Assembly: GCF_001741865.1 (NCBI RefSeq)
Contig: NZ_CP017147.1
Span: 3,029,001 to 3,093,000 of the forward strand
Source: Bosea vaviloviae
GTDB taxonomy: Bacteria; Pseudomonadota; Alphaproteobacteria; Rhizobiales; Beijerinckiaceae
Length of the DNA stretch: 64,000 nt
Direction: 5' to 3'
Each line of letters begins with the position of its first letter. The first letter of the stretch is position 1. A program made the position numbers and the translations under genes. Shown here in pieces: positions 27,512 to 35,943 of this stretch. The notes under the pieces are model-generated. The model had not been told where the DNA came from. It made no database searches and was given only the letters and a program-made list of their open reading frames with translations.

Positions 27512-28116
27512 CAGCCAATTTCCTTTGCGATGGAAGGCCACTCATCTGAAAGAATGAGCTTTGCGAAGTTGACCGGAATGCACGCTTCTGCGGCCACTAC
27601 ATCAAGGGTTTTTGCCCCAGATTTGATCTCAGCAATGCCTGTCTCCCGAGCGTGCTCGGGAAGGAGGAGGGGCAAGCATTGATACAGCGCAAGCTTATCC
27701 TTGGTTGCCATGATGTCGAAAACATCAAAATCTTCGCCGGACATAGGGCCAAGAAGCCGGTCGATTAAGCCGTCGATTTCTTCAGAAGTATTTGTCTTCT
27801 CAACTTCGCTGTCACAAATATGGACCATTTCCTTGCAGCAAATAATCCGCTGCCAGGCAGTGCTTAGTCCGCCGCAGTAAACGATAAGAGATACATTCTC
27901 GTAATCACCATACAATTTCGGCCTGTACCGGTATTGATAGTAGACTCCTCTTAATATTTGAGGGTCCATTTCGTTATCGAGGCAGAATACGATCCTATCC
28001 TGAATGCCCATCGCAATGAGTTCTGCGCGAACAGCCGGTATTTCAACAGGAAACTGCTGAAGCGCAGAAACGCGTTGGATCAGTGATCGCAGACGGGAGA
28101 CAGGCTTCGCGTTCAT
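27508..28116 (-). CDS. Hypothetical protein, possibly a degenerate ImmA/IrrE-like protein
   Basis: A 202-residue protein with base composition clearly more AT-rich than its surroundings. The centre reads WQRIICCKEMVHICDSE then a Thr/Glu-rich segment, and the C-terminal part has ALYQCLPLLLPEHARE and VAAEACIPVNFAKLILSDEW. This order resembles IrrE-like proteins, where the first part would be a zinc HExxH; here it is KEMVH, so the first histidine is missing and protease activity is doubtful. No ribosome site precedes the ATG. It is next to a terminase remnant and probably prophage cargo. The family link is my inference. Confidence 0.6.
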   Translation of the reverse strand: MNAKPVSRLRSLIQRVSALQQFPVEIPAVRAELIAMGIQDRIVFCLDNEMDPQILRGVYYQYRYRPKLYGDYENVSLIVYCGGLSTAWQRIICCKEMVHICDSEVEKTNTSEEIDGLIDRLLGPMSGEDFDVFDIMATKDKLALYQCLPLLLPEHARETGIAEIKSGAKTLDVVAAEACIPVNFAKLILSDEWPSIAKEIGC

Positions 28117-28127
28117 TTCGAATCAAC

Positions 28128-28155
28128 AAAAAAGGGCCCTTGAAGGGGCCCTTTT
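28128..28155 (-). terminator. Intrinsic terminator of the 63-residue gene
   Basis: A 10-bp stem, AAAAGGGCCC / GGGCCCTTTT, with a 6-nt loop. On the minus strand it is followed by a T-run. It lies between the stop at 28208 and the next minus-strand gene and is nearly symmetric, so it may work both ways. Confidence 0.75.
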
Positions 28156-28207
28156 AGTGTGTGTTCTATACAAATGCCAGCCGGCAAATTCGTGCAATAA
28201 CAACCTT

Positions 28208-28399
28208 TTAGCGGGTTGCCATGGGAGGAGCATCAACAAGTCCGCGCGCAAAAGCACGCTTGACAGCCTCTTTGGCTGCGCCTTCGACCTGCTCGCGACG
28301 CAAACCGCGCCCGGTCCCGACAATAAACTTCACATTCAGCAGCTCGCGACCTCCCTCATTAAGGGAAGAATGGAGCGTCTCCACTCTTGCGGTTTCCAT
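28208..28399 (-). CDS. Small hypothetical protein
   Basis: A 63-residue protein beginning METARVETLHSSLNEGGREL. Its ATG is preceded by AGGAGAGAACAA, a strong and well-spaced ribosome site, and an intrinsic terminator follows the gene, which argues that it is real although it matches no family I know. The C-terminal part (REQVEGAAKEAVKRAFARGL) is a likely amphipathic helix. It lies downstream of an AT-rich, promoter-like stretch within the phage-derived island. Confidence 0.6.
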   Translation of the reverse strand: METARVETLHSSLNEGGRELLNVKFIVGTGRGLRREQVEGAAKEAVKRAFARGLVDAPPMATR

Positions 28400-28439
28400 T
28401 TGTTCTCTCCTGGCAAAAAGGCGCTTGACTTTTAAAAAG

Positions 28440-28690
28440 CGCGTTCTCGTGTCACACACATAAGGCCATCACAGATTTTTAGCTAGCGGTTTTTTATGAA
28501 AGTTCATTAATATAAAGGCAAAAATCAACATAAAAAGAACGAGAAAACTCAATTAAATCAGATACTTAAATCATTAACGCTGGCTCATACCAAAAAAATT
28601 TGCACGCGTCAAGAGAAAGAAATTATCCACATCATCAAGCTAGCTATTTTGAAACTTATGCAAATAGCGAATGTTCCGCGCCTACGGTCT
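28440..28690. other. AT-rich intergenic stretch
   Basis: About 250 bp with A/T-runs such as AATATAAAGGCAAAAATC and TATTTTGAAACTTATGC, very unlike the GC-rich surroundings. No gene was found. It is the most AT-rich stretch noticed here and probably foreign DNA carrying the promoter of the 63-residue gene. Confidence 0.7.
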
Positions 28691-28743
28691 AAAGCAAATA
28701 TCTGGATAGCCTCTTCCCCCGCGAGCCGGACGGATCTCCCGCT

Positions 28744-28842
28744 TTAGCCAGGGTACGTCCAGGTTCGCAGCGATCTCAGCGTTGTGCCGTGCTCTGCCTG
28801 CCTGTCCCTGGCATTGCCGATGATGACGTCGCACCGGGTCAT
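28744..28842 (-). CDS. Possible 32-residue small protein
   Basis: An ATG at 28842 is preceded by GGAGG with about 7 bp spacing and opens a frame MTRCDVIIGNARDRQAEHGT that runs 32 codons to a TAA. It lies 56 bp downstream of the next minus-strand phage-type gene, so it could be the second gene of that transcript or the 5' stub of a truncated gene. Only the ribosome site and context support it. Confidence 0.3.
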   Translation of the reverse strand: MTRCDVIIGNARDRQAEHGTTLRSLRTWTYPG

Positions 28843-28898
28843 TGCGCCGCCTCCGCGAGCGGGCCTGCGAAGAACGCAAGCCCGCCGTTGACGGCGTT

Positions 28899-29228
28899 TC
28901 AGGCGGCCGCCGCGTTCAGCCGCATGTCATGGGCGAAATCGGCGGCGTCTGCGGCGCTGCAATCCTCGCGCTCTTCGATGTGGTTCTGATAGGCCCTGCG
29001 GATGCGAGACTGGCCCCGGGGGCGGGCGAGATCGCCGGCAACCCACTCGGTCACCCCCATGACCAGCCACGGCATGGTCTGGCTGCGCCTGCTGGCGATG
29101 ATGTCGATGACGGTGAAGTCGACGCCGTCCTGCGTCTTGATCTCGATCAGGTCGACGCCGCCGATGCAGACATCGCCATGATCGAAATCGCAATCCTCGA
29201 ACGGGAATGTCGCGGCGCTGGCGCTCAT
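28899..29228 (-). CDS. Phage-associated hypothetical protein
   Basis: A 109-residue acidic protein (FPFEDCDFDHGDVCIGGVDL near the start, ending AHDMRLNAAAA). GGAGAG lies 6 bp before the ATG. No domain is recognised. The promoter region contains GTATCG repeats like those flanking the S24-type repressor gene, so it is probably part of the same prophage regulon. The Asp-rich N-terminus may bind a protein or metal. Role unknown. Confidence 0.65.
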   Translation of the reverse strand: MSASAATFPFEDCDFDHGDVCIGGVDLIEIKTQDGVDFTVIDIIASRRSQTMPWLVMGVTEWVAGDLARPRGQSRIRRAYQNHIEEREDCSAADAADFAHDMRLNAAAA

Positions 29229-29263
29229 CCGGGTCTCTCCTGCGATGAGGGTATGATGCAAAA

Positions 29264-29300
29264 TGCATCGTAATAGGTCAATACGTATCGTATCGTCGTC
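29264..29300. promoter_or_regulatory. Repressor-like operator repeats upstream of the phage-associated gene
   Basis: ACGTATCGTATCGTCG (29283-29298) repeats the GTATCG half-site found three times in the repressor promoter at 30890-30946. It lies just upstream of the divergent genes at 28899-29228 and 29401-29646. Confidence 0.5.
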
Positions 29301-29400
29301 GCTGCGATTTATTTTGAGGAGGCAGCCGATTTACGACTCGACTTCAGGTTGCCGGGCTGGCTTAAATGAGAACATTAAGGGAACAAAAGAGGGTTCGGCC

Positions 29401-29646
29401 ATGAGCAGCGTTTGCCGGGGGATGTCGCGAGATAAGCCCGGCCTGGCCGATTTTGCTGCGCTCTATATCCGCTGCGACGATTGCGGCAACGAGAAGCGCA
29501 TGACGCCGCAGGTGCTGGCCCGCTTCGTCGATCGCGGCATTCATTGCGCGGATGAGCTCAGGTCGAAATTGACCTGCTCGGTCTGCCGTGCAGGCGGCGG
29601 GCGCGGCAAGAACGTCGCGCTTATCCCGGCGTTCAGATGGGGGTAG
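29401..29646 (+). CDS. Small zinc-ribbon-like phage-associated protein
   Basis: An 81-residue protein with two CxxC pairs, RCDDCGNEKRM and LTCSVCRAGG, spaced as in a small zinc ribbon. GAGG lies about 9 bp upstream of the ATG. The pattern resembles small zinc-ribbon proteins common near prophage early genes in Hyphomicrobiales. It could bind nucleic acid. A 12-codon open frame upstream overlaps its start by ATGA, which might couple translation. Function inferred only from the cysteine pattern. Confidence 0.65.
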   Translation: MSSVCRGMSRDKPGLADFAALYIRCDDCGNEKRMTPQVLARFVDRGIHCADELRSKLTCSVCRAGGGRGKNVALIPAFRWG

Positions 29647-29680
29647 GGGGCATCCGAGCGAAGTGGGCTGCGAGATCCGA

Positions 29681-30026
29681 AGCGCGTCATGGTCGGGCTT
29701 GACCCATGGCTGTTCGGTTCGCCGCGAGCGCTCGATCGAAAAGTTCGGTTCATTGCAGGCTTTTCAGCGGGCGGAGACGGGTGGGACAGGCGCGGGGAAC
29801 CCCTCTCCCGGATGGGAGAGGGGCAGGGGTGAGGGTGTGCCCTTTCAGTAGAAGGCGCTGCGGCTCAGCCTCGCCCCAACAATCAGCGGCGGGCCCTCAT
29901 CCCTGCCCTTCTCCCATCCGGGAGAAGGGTTCCCCGCGCCCTTCATCCGGCGCTTCGCTTCATCTCGCCCGCAAGAGGGGAGCCGCGCATGATCCGCTCA
30001 TGGGTCAAGCCTGACCATGACACGCT
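29681..30026. repeat. MITE-like D element (346 bp) containing a B-B' composite
   Basis: Terminal inverted repeats of 27 bp (29681-29707 and 30000-30026) agree at 25 positions; the core is GTCATGGTCGGGCTTGACCC. Inside, from the left: a module TTCGCCGCGAGCGCTCGATC; hairpin B (about 29795-29832); an inner segment with CGCCCCAACAATCAGCGGCG; and the inverted hairpin B' (about 29900-29945). No coding sequence. Partial relatives occur at 33449, 42650, 43257 and 46196. It occupies most of the gap up to the repressor gene. Confidence 0.75.
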
Positions 30027-30144
30027 CCGTAGTCCCAAGCTTTCGCGGAGTCTGTCCTCGGGCCAACCGAAGGTCGGACCTAAGGGCCGCTTGTCCGCGA
30101 TGAGCGCCGCGTTTCCGAGCATAAACAGCGCGCTCCAAGCTCCC

Positions 30145-30882
30145 TCACTCACCCCTGAGTTCCCGCTCCGGGATGACGCGCAGGATCTGCTTGATCGCGT
30201 TGGCATCGAATTCGAGCCGGCCGGCGGGGTTGAACTGCTCGACCGTGACCCTGCCGGAATTCATCGAGACCAGGCGCTTGATGAAGGATTTGCCGGGGCG
30301 GCCGTCCTCGGCCGGCTTCAATTCGATGACGACATAGTCCCGGATCGCGGGCTTGCGCTTCTCGACATAGACGCGCTCGCCATCCTCATATTTCGGCGCC
30401 ATGCTGTCATTGGAGACGCGCAGCGCGAAGACGTCCTTGCGGTCCAGGATGCCGATGGGCCGCTTGACCATGTCGATCACCTGGCCGTTCATCTCGAAGG
30501 CGTCGTCATCGCTGGCGAAGCCGCCGACCGTGATGCCGAGTTCCTGGATGTCGCTGGGTCCATGGGTTTTCGGCAGCGCAGCCTGGCCCTCGAAGACCGC
30601 ATTGGGCTCGGCCAGATAGCCGCGCGGCGGCGCGGGCCTTGGGGCCACGATATGGCCGTCAGCGCCGCTGGGCGCCTCGCCATCGCCGAACAGGATCCAG
30701 CCCGCCTTGACGCGGAAGGCGCTGGCATATTTCTCCGCCACGGGCTGCTTGATGCCGCGCCCGCCATTCTCATGCGCGCGATAAGTGACCTCGTTCCAGC
30801 CGAAGGCCTGCGCGGCCTCGGTCGGGTTGGGGAAGCCCCTCAGCTCCCGGGCTTGTCGCAGGCGATTGGCTGGTGTGTCCAT
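30145..30882 (-). CDS. Prophage repressor, XRE/S24 (LexA-like) family
   Basis: A 245-residue CI-type repressor. The N-terminal helix-turn-helix runs LRQARELRGFPNPTEAAQAF to VTYRAHENG. The C-terminal S24 peptidase-like domain has the catalytic serine in RVSNDSMAPKYEDGERVYV and the lysine in KSFIKRLVSM, so it may self-cleave after DNA damage and induce the element. It is divergent from a three-gene early operon, with several GTATCG/CGATAC half-sites between them. Architecture and context are both typical of a lysogeny switch. Confidence 0.92.
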   Translation of the reverse strand: MDTPANRLRQARELRGFPNPTEAAQAFGWNEVTYRAHENGGRGIKQPVAEKYASAFRVKAGWILFGDGEAPSGADGHIVAPRPAPPRGYLAEPNAVFEGQAALPKTHGPSDIQELGITVGGFASDDDAFEMNGQVIDMVKRPIGILDRKDVFALRVSNDSMAPKYEDGERVYVEKRKPAIRDYVVIELKPAEDGRPGKSFIKRLVSMNSGRVTVEQFNPAGRLEFDANAIKQILRVIPERELRGE

Positions 30883-30955
30883 TGCTCCTGTATCGCACGC
30901 TTCACGATACGTTTCATCTTGACCTTATACGATACGATATGTATCGTCCAGCATC
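30883..30955. promoter_or_regulatory. Divergent prophage promoter with repressor operators
   Basis: GTATCG at 30890-30895 and CGATAC at 30905-30910 form one inverted pair. CGATAC-GATAT-GTATCG at 30930-30946 forms a second, tighter one. They fill the 73 bp between the repressor and the early operon and are the expected binding sites of the repressor. Confidence 0.7.
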
Positions 30956-31183
30956 ATGAGCGCCACCATCATCCCCTTCGCCGCGGCTGCGGCCGCGGCT
31001 CGTCTCTGCCGCCAGGCGCGGCTCAGGCGTGCGCAAGAGCTGCGTGCGCAAGAGCTGCGTGCGCAAGAACTGCGCGAGCAAGAGCTGATCGAGGCCGCTG
31101 AAGCCGAACGCGACAAGGTGCCAGCCCTGTCGGGGCCGATCATGCGCTCGCCCGCGCCTATCCGTGATCGGGACAGCCAATGA
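30956..31183 (+). CDS. Small coiled-coil phage early protein with a tandem repeat
   Basis: A 75-residue protein. After an Ala-rich start (IIPFAAAAAAARLCRQA), residues about 24-43 are repeats of RAQEL encoded by a 15-bp DNA repeat (31027-31086), giving a charged helix. It is first in the early operon divergent from the repressor and overlaps the next gene by ATGA. It could be a small Cro-like or accessory protein, but no helix-turn-helix is visible. Function unknown. Confidence 0.6.
   Translation: MSATIIPFAAAAAAARLCRQARLRRAQELRAQELRAQELREQELIEAAEAERDKVPALSGPIMRSPAPIRDRDSQ
31027..31086. repeat. 15-bp tandem repeat within the early phage gene
   Basis: Four units of GCGTGCGCAAGAGCT with one to three changes, encoding RAQEL, RAQEL, RAQEL and REQEL. 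Confidence 0.9.
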
Positions 31184-32058
31184 GCCGCTGGTATCGCGCC
31201 TATGCCGGCACGGTGAAGGACGACAAGCTGGCCGAGGTCGCGGTCATCGCGGCCTGCTCGCGCTCCGTTGCCATCGCGGTCTGGCACGCGCTGCTTGAAA
31301 GCGCCGCCGAGACCGATGCAGGCGGCCGCTTCGAGACGACGCCGCGCCGCGTCGCCGCCGCCCTGTGCGAGCCTGCCGGCACGATCGCGGCGACCTTCGC
31401 CGCGATGGCCGAGATCGGCATGATCGCGGGCGATGCGGTGAGCGCCTGGAAAACCCGCCAATATGAGAGCGACAAGAGCACGGAGCGCTCGCGCAAGCAC
31501 CGTGAGGCCAAGAACCGGGAAGCCAAACGCAGCGGCGAGGCTGCGTTGCCGGGACGTTGCGCGACGCCCCCAGAGTCAGAGGCAGAGTCAGATTCAGACG
31601 ACGATTCCGCTGGCGCGGCATCGTCTGCGCCGCGCGCGCCGGATCTCGATCTGATCGAAGCAGAACGGCGCTGCTGCGAGGCCGCGGGCTCGGAGAGGCT
31701 CGGATCCTTCGCGCCGATCGCCGAATTGCTGCATCGCCAGGCCGATCTCGAGCGCGACATCCTGCCGGTCATCCGGGCCCGGCCTGCGTCGGGCGGCCGG
31801 GTCAGCTCGTGGAAATTCTACGGTCCGATCATCACCGAGGCGCTGCAGAAACGCAGCCCGGCACCAGCGAGCCAGGGGCCGCCAAAGGTGTTCGTCGTCA
31901 AGGGCACGGCGGAATGGCGCGAGCGTGTAGCAGCCGGCCACAAGCCGGGGATGACGACGCAGGACCCCAGGACCAAGGCCGAGGGCTGGTATTTCCCGGC
32001 CCCTGAAAGGCAGGGCCAGGCAGCAAAAGACATGGCAGAAAAGGACAAGGCAGCATGA
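31180..32058 (+). CDS. Phage replication-type protein (hypothetical)
   Basis: A 292-residue protein. The N-terminal domain (MSRWYRAYAGTVKDDKLAEV to ISAWKTRQYESDK-like) resembles the winged-helix N-terminus of phage replication initiators, followed by the basic STERSRKHREAKNREAKR and an acidic linker (ESEAESDSDDDSAG). The C-terminal part, with SSWKFYGPIITEAL, is a pattern seen after such linkers. It overlaps both neighbours by 4 bp, so it is translationally coupled. A role in initiating prophage DNA replication is inferred. Confidence 0.7.
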   Translation: MSRWYRAYAGTVKDDKLAEVAVIAACSRSVAIAVWHALLESAAETDAGGRFETTPRRVAAALCEPAGTIAATFAAMAEIGMIAGDAVSAWKTRQYESDKSTERSRKHREAKNREAKRSGEAALPGRCATPPESEAESDSDDDSAGAASSAPRAPDLDLIEAERRCCEAAGSERLGSFAPIAELLHRQADLERDILPVIRARPASGGRVSSWKFYGPIITEALQKRSPAPASQGPPKVFVVKGTAEWRERVAAGHKPGMTTQDPRTKAEGWYFPAPERQGQAAKDMAEKDKAA

Positions 32059-32594
32059 GCAGGCCCGGAAAGAAGCGCGCAATGGTCTTGCGCGAGCCCA
32101 ATGGACGCCCGCAGCGACCGACCGCCGCCGAGCGGCAGGCGGCGCGCCTCAAACGCGAGCAGGGCGAGCGGGCGACCGTGCTGGCCCAGCCGCATCGCCG
32201 GGGCAATCAGGACCAGCTCTGCGCCTCGCCGCTCGGCCGGCATGTGCTCGATTGCCGCCTGCGCCGCGAACTCTACGACGCCGGCGAGGAATATACCGAG
32301 ACGACGCGGCGCTGGCGGGCGGCCAAGGGCGTGCCGGTCGGCCTCATCGTGGTCGGGGTGGGTTCGGGGCGGGAGTTGTCGGATGAGGTGATCCTGCGCC
32401 TCCAGTCGCGCCTCAACGCCATGCGCAAGGCCGTCATCGACGGGGCAGGGGAGGCGACGCTCCAGGCGCTCGACCGCGTCGCCCTCGACCACGAGACGAT
32501 TCCCGGCGCGGTCGGCTTCCGCGTCACGGCCGCGCTGCTCATCCTCGCCGAGTATCTCGGGTTGGTCCCCCGCAATGCCCATCCGTATCGGTGA
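32055..32594 (+). CDS. Phage-associated hypothetical protein
   Basis: A 179-residue protein with a very basic N-terminus (RPTAAERQAARLKREQGERA) and an alpha-helical C-terminal half, including LSDEVILRLQSRLNAMRKAV. It overlaps the replication-type gene by ATGA and ends the early operon. The layout, with a basic tail and compact helical domain, would suit a DNA-binding or antitermination-like role, but I recognise no named family. Confidence 0.6.
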   Translation: MSRPGKKRAMVLREPNGRPQRPTAAERQAARLKREQGERATVLAQPHRRGNQDQLCASPLGRHVLDCRLRRELYDAGEEYTETTRRWRAAKGVPVGLIVVGVGSGRELSDEVILRLQSRLNAMRKAVIDGAGEATLQALDRVALDHETIPGAVGFRVTAALLILAEYLGLVPRNAHPYR

Positions 32595-32618
32595 GGGCGG
32601 TCATGCCAGCAATCTGGA

Positions 32619-33043
32619 TCACGCCAGCAATCGCGTCGGCACGCCGAGCGCTGGGCCGGCCTCAGTGAGCCGCTGGTCGAGCGTGTGCACGGTGGCGCCA
32701 TGCTCCGATGCGATGGCGAGATGCAGCGCGTCGCCTGCGCGAAGCCCCAGCGCATGCTGATCGGCAAACTTCGCCGCCGTTCGGAACTGCCCGCCCGTCA
32801 CGGCGAGCACGGTGAAGCTCTCGCTGACCAGCTTGTTGAACATGGCGAGCGCGGCCGCGCGCTGCTCCAGGCTGATCTGTCGCGTCCGCACTTTGATCGC
32901 CATGGCCGAGGACATCTCGGTGACGGTCCAGTCGCTGACCAGAAGCTGCGCCGGATCCTGCGCCGCCAGCCAGGCTTGCACCCGCGGCGTCATCGCCTCG
33001 TTGGAGAGCGCCGCCACGATCAGCGATGTGTCCAAGTAAAGCA

Positions 33044-33044
<1 letters not shown>
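32619..33044 (-). CDS. vapC: VapC-type PIN domain toxin
   Basis: A 141-residue PIN-domain ribonuclease. The acidic metal-binding residues are visible as Asp5 ([13 protein letters not shown]), Glu43 (TVTEMSSAM), Asp105 ([12 protein letters not shown]) and Asp123 (TLDQRLTEA), so the active site looks intact. VapC toxins cleave tRNA or rRNA and are held inactive by VapB. The start overlaps the antitoxin stop by one base (TGATG). It lies 24 bp from the end of the convergent prophage operon and may be prophage cargo. Confidence 0.93.
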
Positions 33045-33776
<732 letters not shown>

Positions 33777-33871
33777 GTTTCCAAACGGGCCCTGAGAGCC
33801 AAGATCTCGCAACGTTCAAGGCCTTGCGAGCCCCCAGCACATCGACAGTTCAGCCGAGAGAGGAATGCGCC

Positions 33872-34012
33872 ATGCAATCCGTCGTCTACACGACGATGCC
33901 CCGCATCGATCGGGCCCCGATCGAGCGCGCTAAACGGATCAACGTCGCCGATCTGCATGATGGGTCCAGGAACCCGATTGACTCCTGCTCATTTCTGATA
34001 ACACTTAAGTAA
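33872..34012 (+). pseudogene. N-terminal fragment of an RraA-family gene
   Basis: An open frame of 46 codons with a good ribosome site (GAGAGGA). It reads MPRIDRAPIERAKRINVADL from codon 9, then HDG, which matches the beginning of RraA-family (4-hydroxy-4-methyl-2-oxoglutarate aldolase-like) proteins. After HDGSRNP the resemblance stops and the frame ends in unrelated sequence directly before the arsR start. The remaining three quarters of the gene are absent. This marks a deletion junction at about 33960-33970. Confidence 0.45.
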
Positions 34013-34357
34013 ATGCTACAGTATCAAACCAAGCCGCTCGACCTCGCCTTCCAGGCCCTGTCCGATCCCGGACGCCGCGCCATGGTCGAGCGGCTGTGTC
34101 TTGGTCCAGCCTCCGTCAGCGAGCTCGCCAAGCCCCTGCCGATGACCCTGTCGGCCGTGGTCCAGCACCTGAAGGTTCTGGAGGAGGCCGGGCTGGTGAA
34201 GAGCCAGAAGCTGGGCCGCGTGCGCACCTGCAGCCTGGAGCTCAAGGCCATGAGGCAGGTCGAAGGCTGGATCGCCGAGCGCAAGCGCTTCTGGGAACAG
34301 CAATACGATCAACTGGAGGCCTATCTGGCCCAAACCGCTCCAGAGGAGGACAAATGA
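34013..34357 (+). CDS. ArsR family transcriptional regulator
   Basis: A 114-residue winged-helix repressor: LDLAFQALSDPGRRAMVERL, then SVSELAKPLPMTLSAVVQHL and KVLEEAGLVKSQKLGRVRTC. It lacks the metal-binding CxC motif and belongs to the subgroup that sits beside SRPBCC/AHSA1 genes. The C-terminus (IAERKRFWEQQYDQLEAYL) is also typical of that subgroup. It overlaps the downstream SRPBCC gene by ATGA. It probably represses its own three-gene operon; the signal is unknown. Confidence 0.93.
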   Translation: MLQYQTKPLDLAFQALSDPGRRAMVERLCLGPASVSELAKPLPMTLSAVVQHLKVLEEAGLVKSQKLGRVRTCSLELKAMRQVEGWIAERKRFWEQQYDQLEAYLAQTAPEEDK

Positions 34358-34827
34358 CCATCACCAACGCCACATTCACCATCGAGCGCGTCCTGAATGC
34401 CTCGCCCGCGCGGGTCTTTGCGGCCTATGGCAGCCTCGAGGCCAAGAGCACCTGGTTCAGGGCGCCGTCGGACATCGAAACCCTGAATCGCGACTTCGAT
34501 TTCCGCGTCGGCGGCAAGGAACGGTTCCACGCCCGCTGGCCCAGCGGCATGATCACCGATTTCCAGGCGACCTATCACGACATCGTCGAGAATGAGCGGA
34601 TCATCCTCGTCTACGACATGTTCCACAACGGCGATAAGCTGTCGGTGTCGCTGCTGACGCTCGAACTCAGGGGTGAGGGCGACCGGACCCGGCTGATCCA
34701 CACCGAACAGGGCTCCTATCTGACCGGCGGCATCGAGGCGGTGCAGGGGCGCGAGCACGGCACGACCTGGCATATCGACAACCTGGTCGCGGTCATCGAG
34801 GGGCGCGAACCGAGGGCCTTCTCATGA
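34354..34827 (+). CDS. SRPBCC (AHSA1-like) domain protein
   Basis: A 157-residue START/Bet v1-fold protein. The AHSA1 pattern is clear: IERVLNASPARVFAAYGSLE, then FDFRVGGKERFHARWPSG and RTRLIHTEQGSYLTGG. These small proteins bind hydrophobic ligands in a central cavity. It overlaps the arsR stop and the GST start by 4 bp each, so the operon is tightly coupled. Together with ArsR and a glutathione transferase it suggests a small detoxification or lipid-peroxide response unit. Confidence 0.92.
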   Translation: MTITNATFTIERVLNASPARVFAAYGSLEAKSTWFRAPSDIETLNRDFDFRVGGKERFHARWPSGMITDFQATYHDIVENERIILVYDMFHNGDKLSVSLLTLELRGEGDRTRLIHTEQGSYLTGGIEAVQGREHGTTWHIDNLVAVIEGREPRAFS

Positions 34828-35477
34828 CGCTCGAACTCTTCGCCCATCCGTTCTCGTCATATTGCCAGAAGGCGCTCATCGCCTTCTACGAAAACGAGGT
34901 GCCGTTCACCTACCGGATGCTGGAAGACGCCGGCGTGGGCGAGGAGCTCGCATCGCTATGGCCGATGAAGCGCTTCCCGATCCTGCGCGACGACAGCCGC
35001 GTCGTGCTGGAGGCCTCCGTCGTCATCGAATATCTGGAGCTGCATCATCCAGGGCCGGTGAAGCTGATCCCCGCGGATCCCGACCTCGTCCTCGAGGCGC
35101 GCATGCTCGACCGCTTCTTCGACAATTACGTCATGACGCCCCAGGGCAAGTTCGTCCACGACGCGCTGCGCCCGCCCGAAAGCCGCGACCCTTATGGCGT
35201 CGAGGATGCGCGCAAGATGCTGGACACCAGCTATGCCTGGCTCGACCAGCGCATGCAGGGGCGCAGCTGGGCGGTGGGCGAGACCTTCAGCCTCGCCGAC
35301 TGCGCCGCCGCGCCGTCGCTGTTCTATGCCGACTGGACGTACCGAATCCCTGCGCATTTCAGCCATCTCCTGGCCTACCGCGCGCGCCTGCTGCAGCGGC
35401 CGTCCTTCGCCCGCGCGGTGGAGGAGGCGCGGCGCTTCCGCCACTACTTCCCGCTCGGCGCCCCGGATCGGGACTAG
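34824..35477 (+). CDS. Glutathione S-transferase family protein
   Basis: A 217-residue GST. The N-terminal thioredoxin-like domain has LFAHPFSSYCQKALIAFYEN and the glutathione-binding stretch around RFPILRDDSRVVLEASVVIE (the E-A/S-S turn). The C-terminal helical domain includes GRSWAVGETFSLADCAAAPS, the N-capping box of the family. It conjugates or isomerises electrophiles with glutathione. Last gene of the ArsR operon, overlapping the SRPBCC gene by ATGA. Confidence 0.92.
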   Translation: MTLELFAHPFSSYCQKALIAFYENEVPFTYRMLEDAGVGEELASLWPMKRFPILRDDSRVVLEASVVIEYLELHHPGPVKLIPADPDLVLEARMLDRFFDNYVMTPQGKFVHDALRPPESRDPYGVEDARKMLDTSYAWLDQRMQGRSWAVGETFSLADCAAAPSLFYADWTYRIPAHFSHLLAYRARLLQRPSFARAVEEARRFRHYFPLGAPDRD

Positions 35478-35557
35478 GCGCAGCTGCCTGCGTCAGCATC
35501 TGGGCTGGCCAAGCCAAAGGCTCCGGTGGGGCCCGGTGAACGGGGTCTTCGATATCC

Positions 35558-35733
35558 TGAGAGCCTGGCCTGAAATGAAACGCGCGATATCAGGGGCTTC
35601 CGATCGCTTGCCATCACCCGCGCCGTCATCCTGGACAAGCTGCGTGAGCGGCGCAGCTCCGGGATCCATCGGAGGGCTCCGGAACTCTACGATGGATCCC
35701 GGGCCGAAGCTGCGCTTCGCCCAGGATGACGGC
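35558..35733. repeat. E element (MITE-like), inverted copy
   Basis: Starts with the 22-bp terminal repeat TGAGAGCCTGGCCTGAAATG shared with the E elements at 37591 and 54667, then GGCTTCCGATCGCTTGCCAT and a long palindrome from CGTCATCCTGGACAAGC to GCCCAGGATGACG. The far terminal repeat is not visible. Nothing else was found in 35478-35943. Confidence 0.7.
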
Positions 35734-35943
35734 GCAGAGGTGGTCAAGACAACCACCATTCCACAAGGCTGCCATTCCATCGGCGCAGGCCGCTGTCGCG
35801 ATGGGCAAACGATCTGCTGCAACGGCAATTATCTGCAGCAATTCCTGCTCGACACGGTCGCGATACAGGACCCGCCGCGAGGTCGCCGAACACTATGATC
35901 GCAGCGGAAGCGAGGCCGATCGCTTCGCCAGTCGGGAGCAGCG

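Noticed and set aside
29338..29400. A GAGGAGG ribosome-site-like sequence (near 29317) and a 12-codon frame ahead of the zinc-ribbon gene
   Set aside because: No standard start codon follows the GAGGAGG; the 12-codon frame lacks its own ribosome site.
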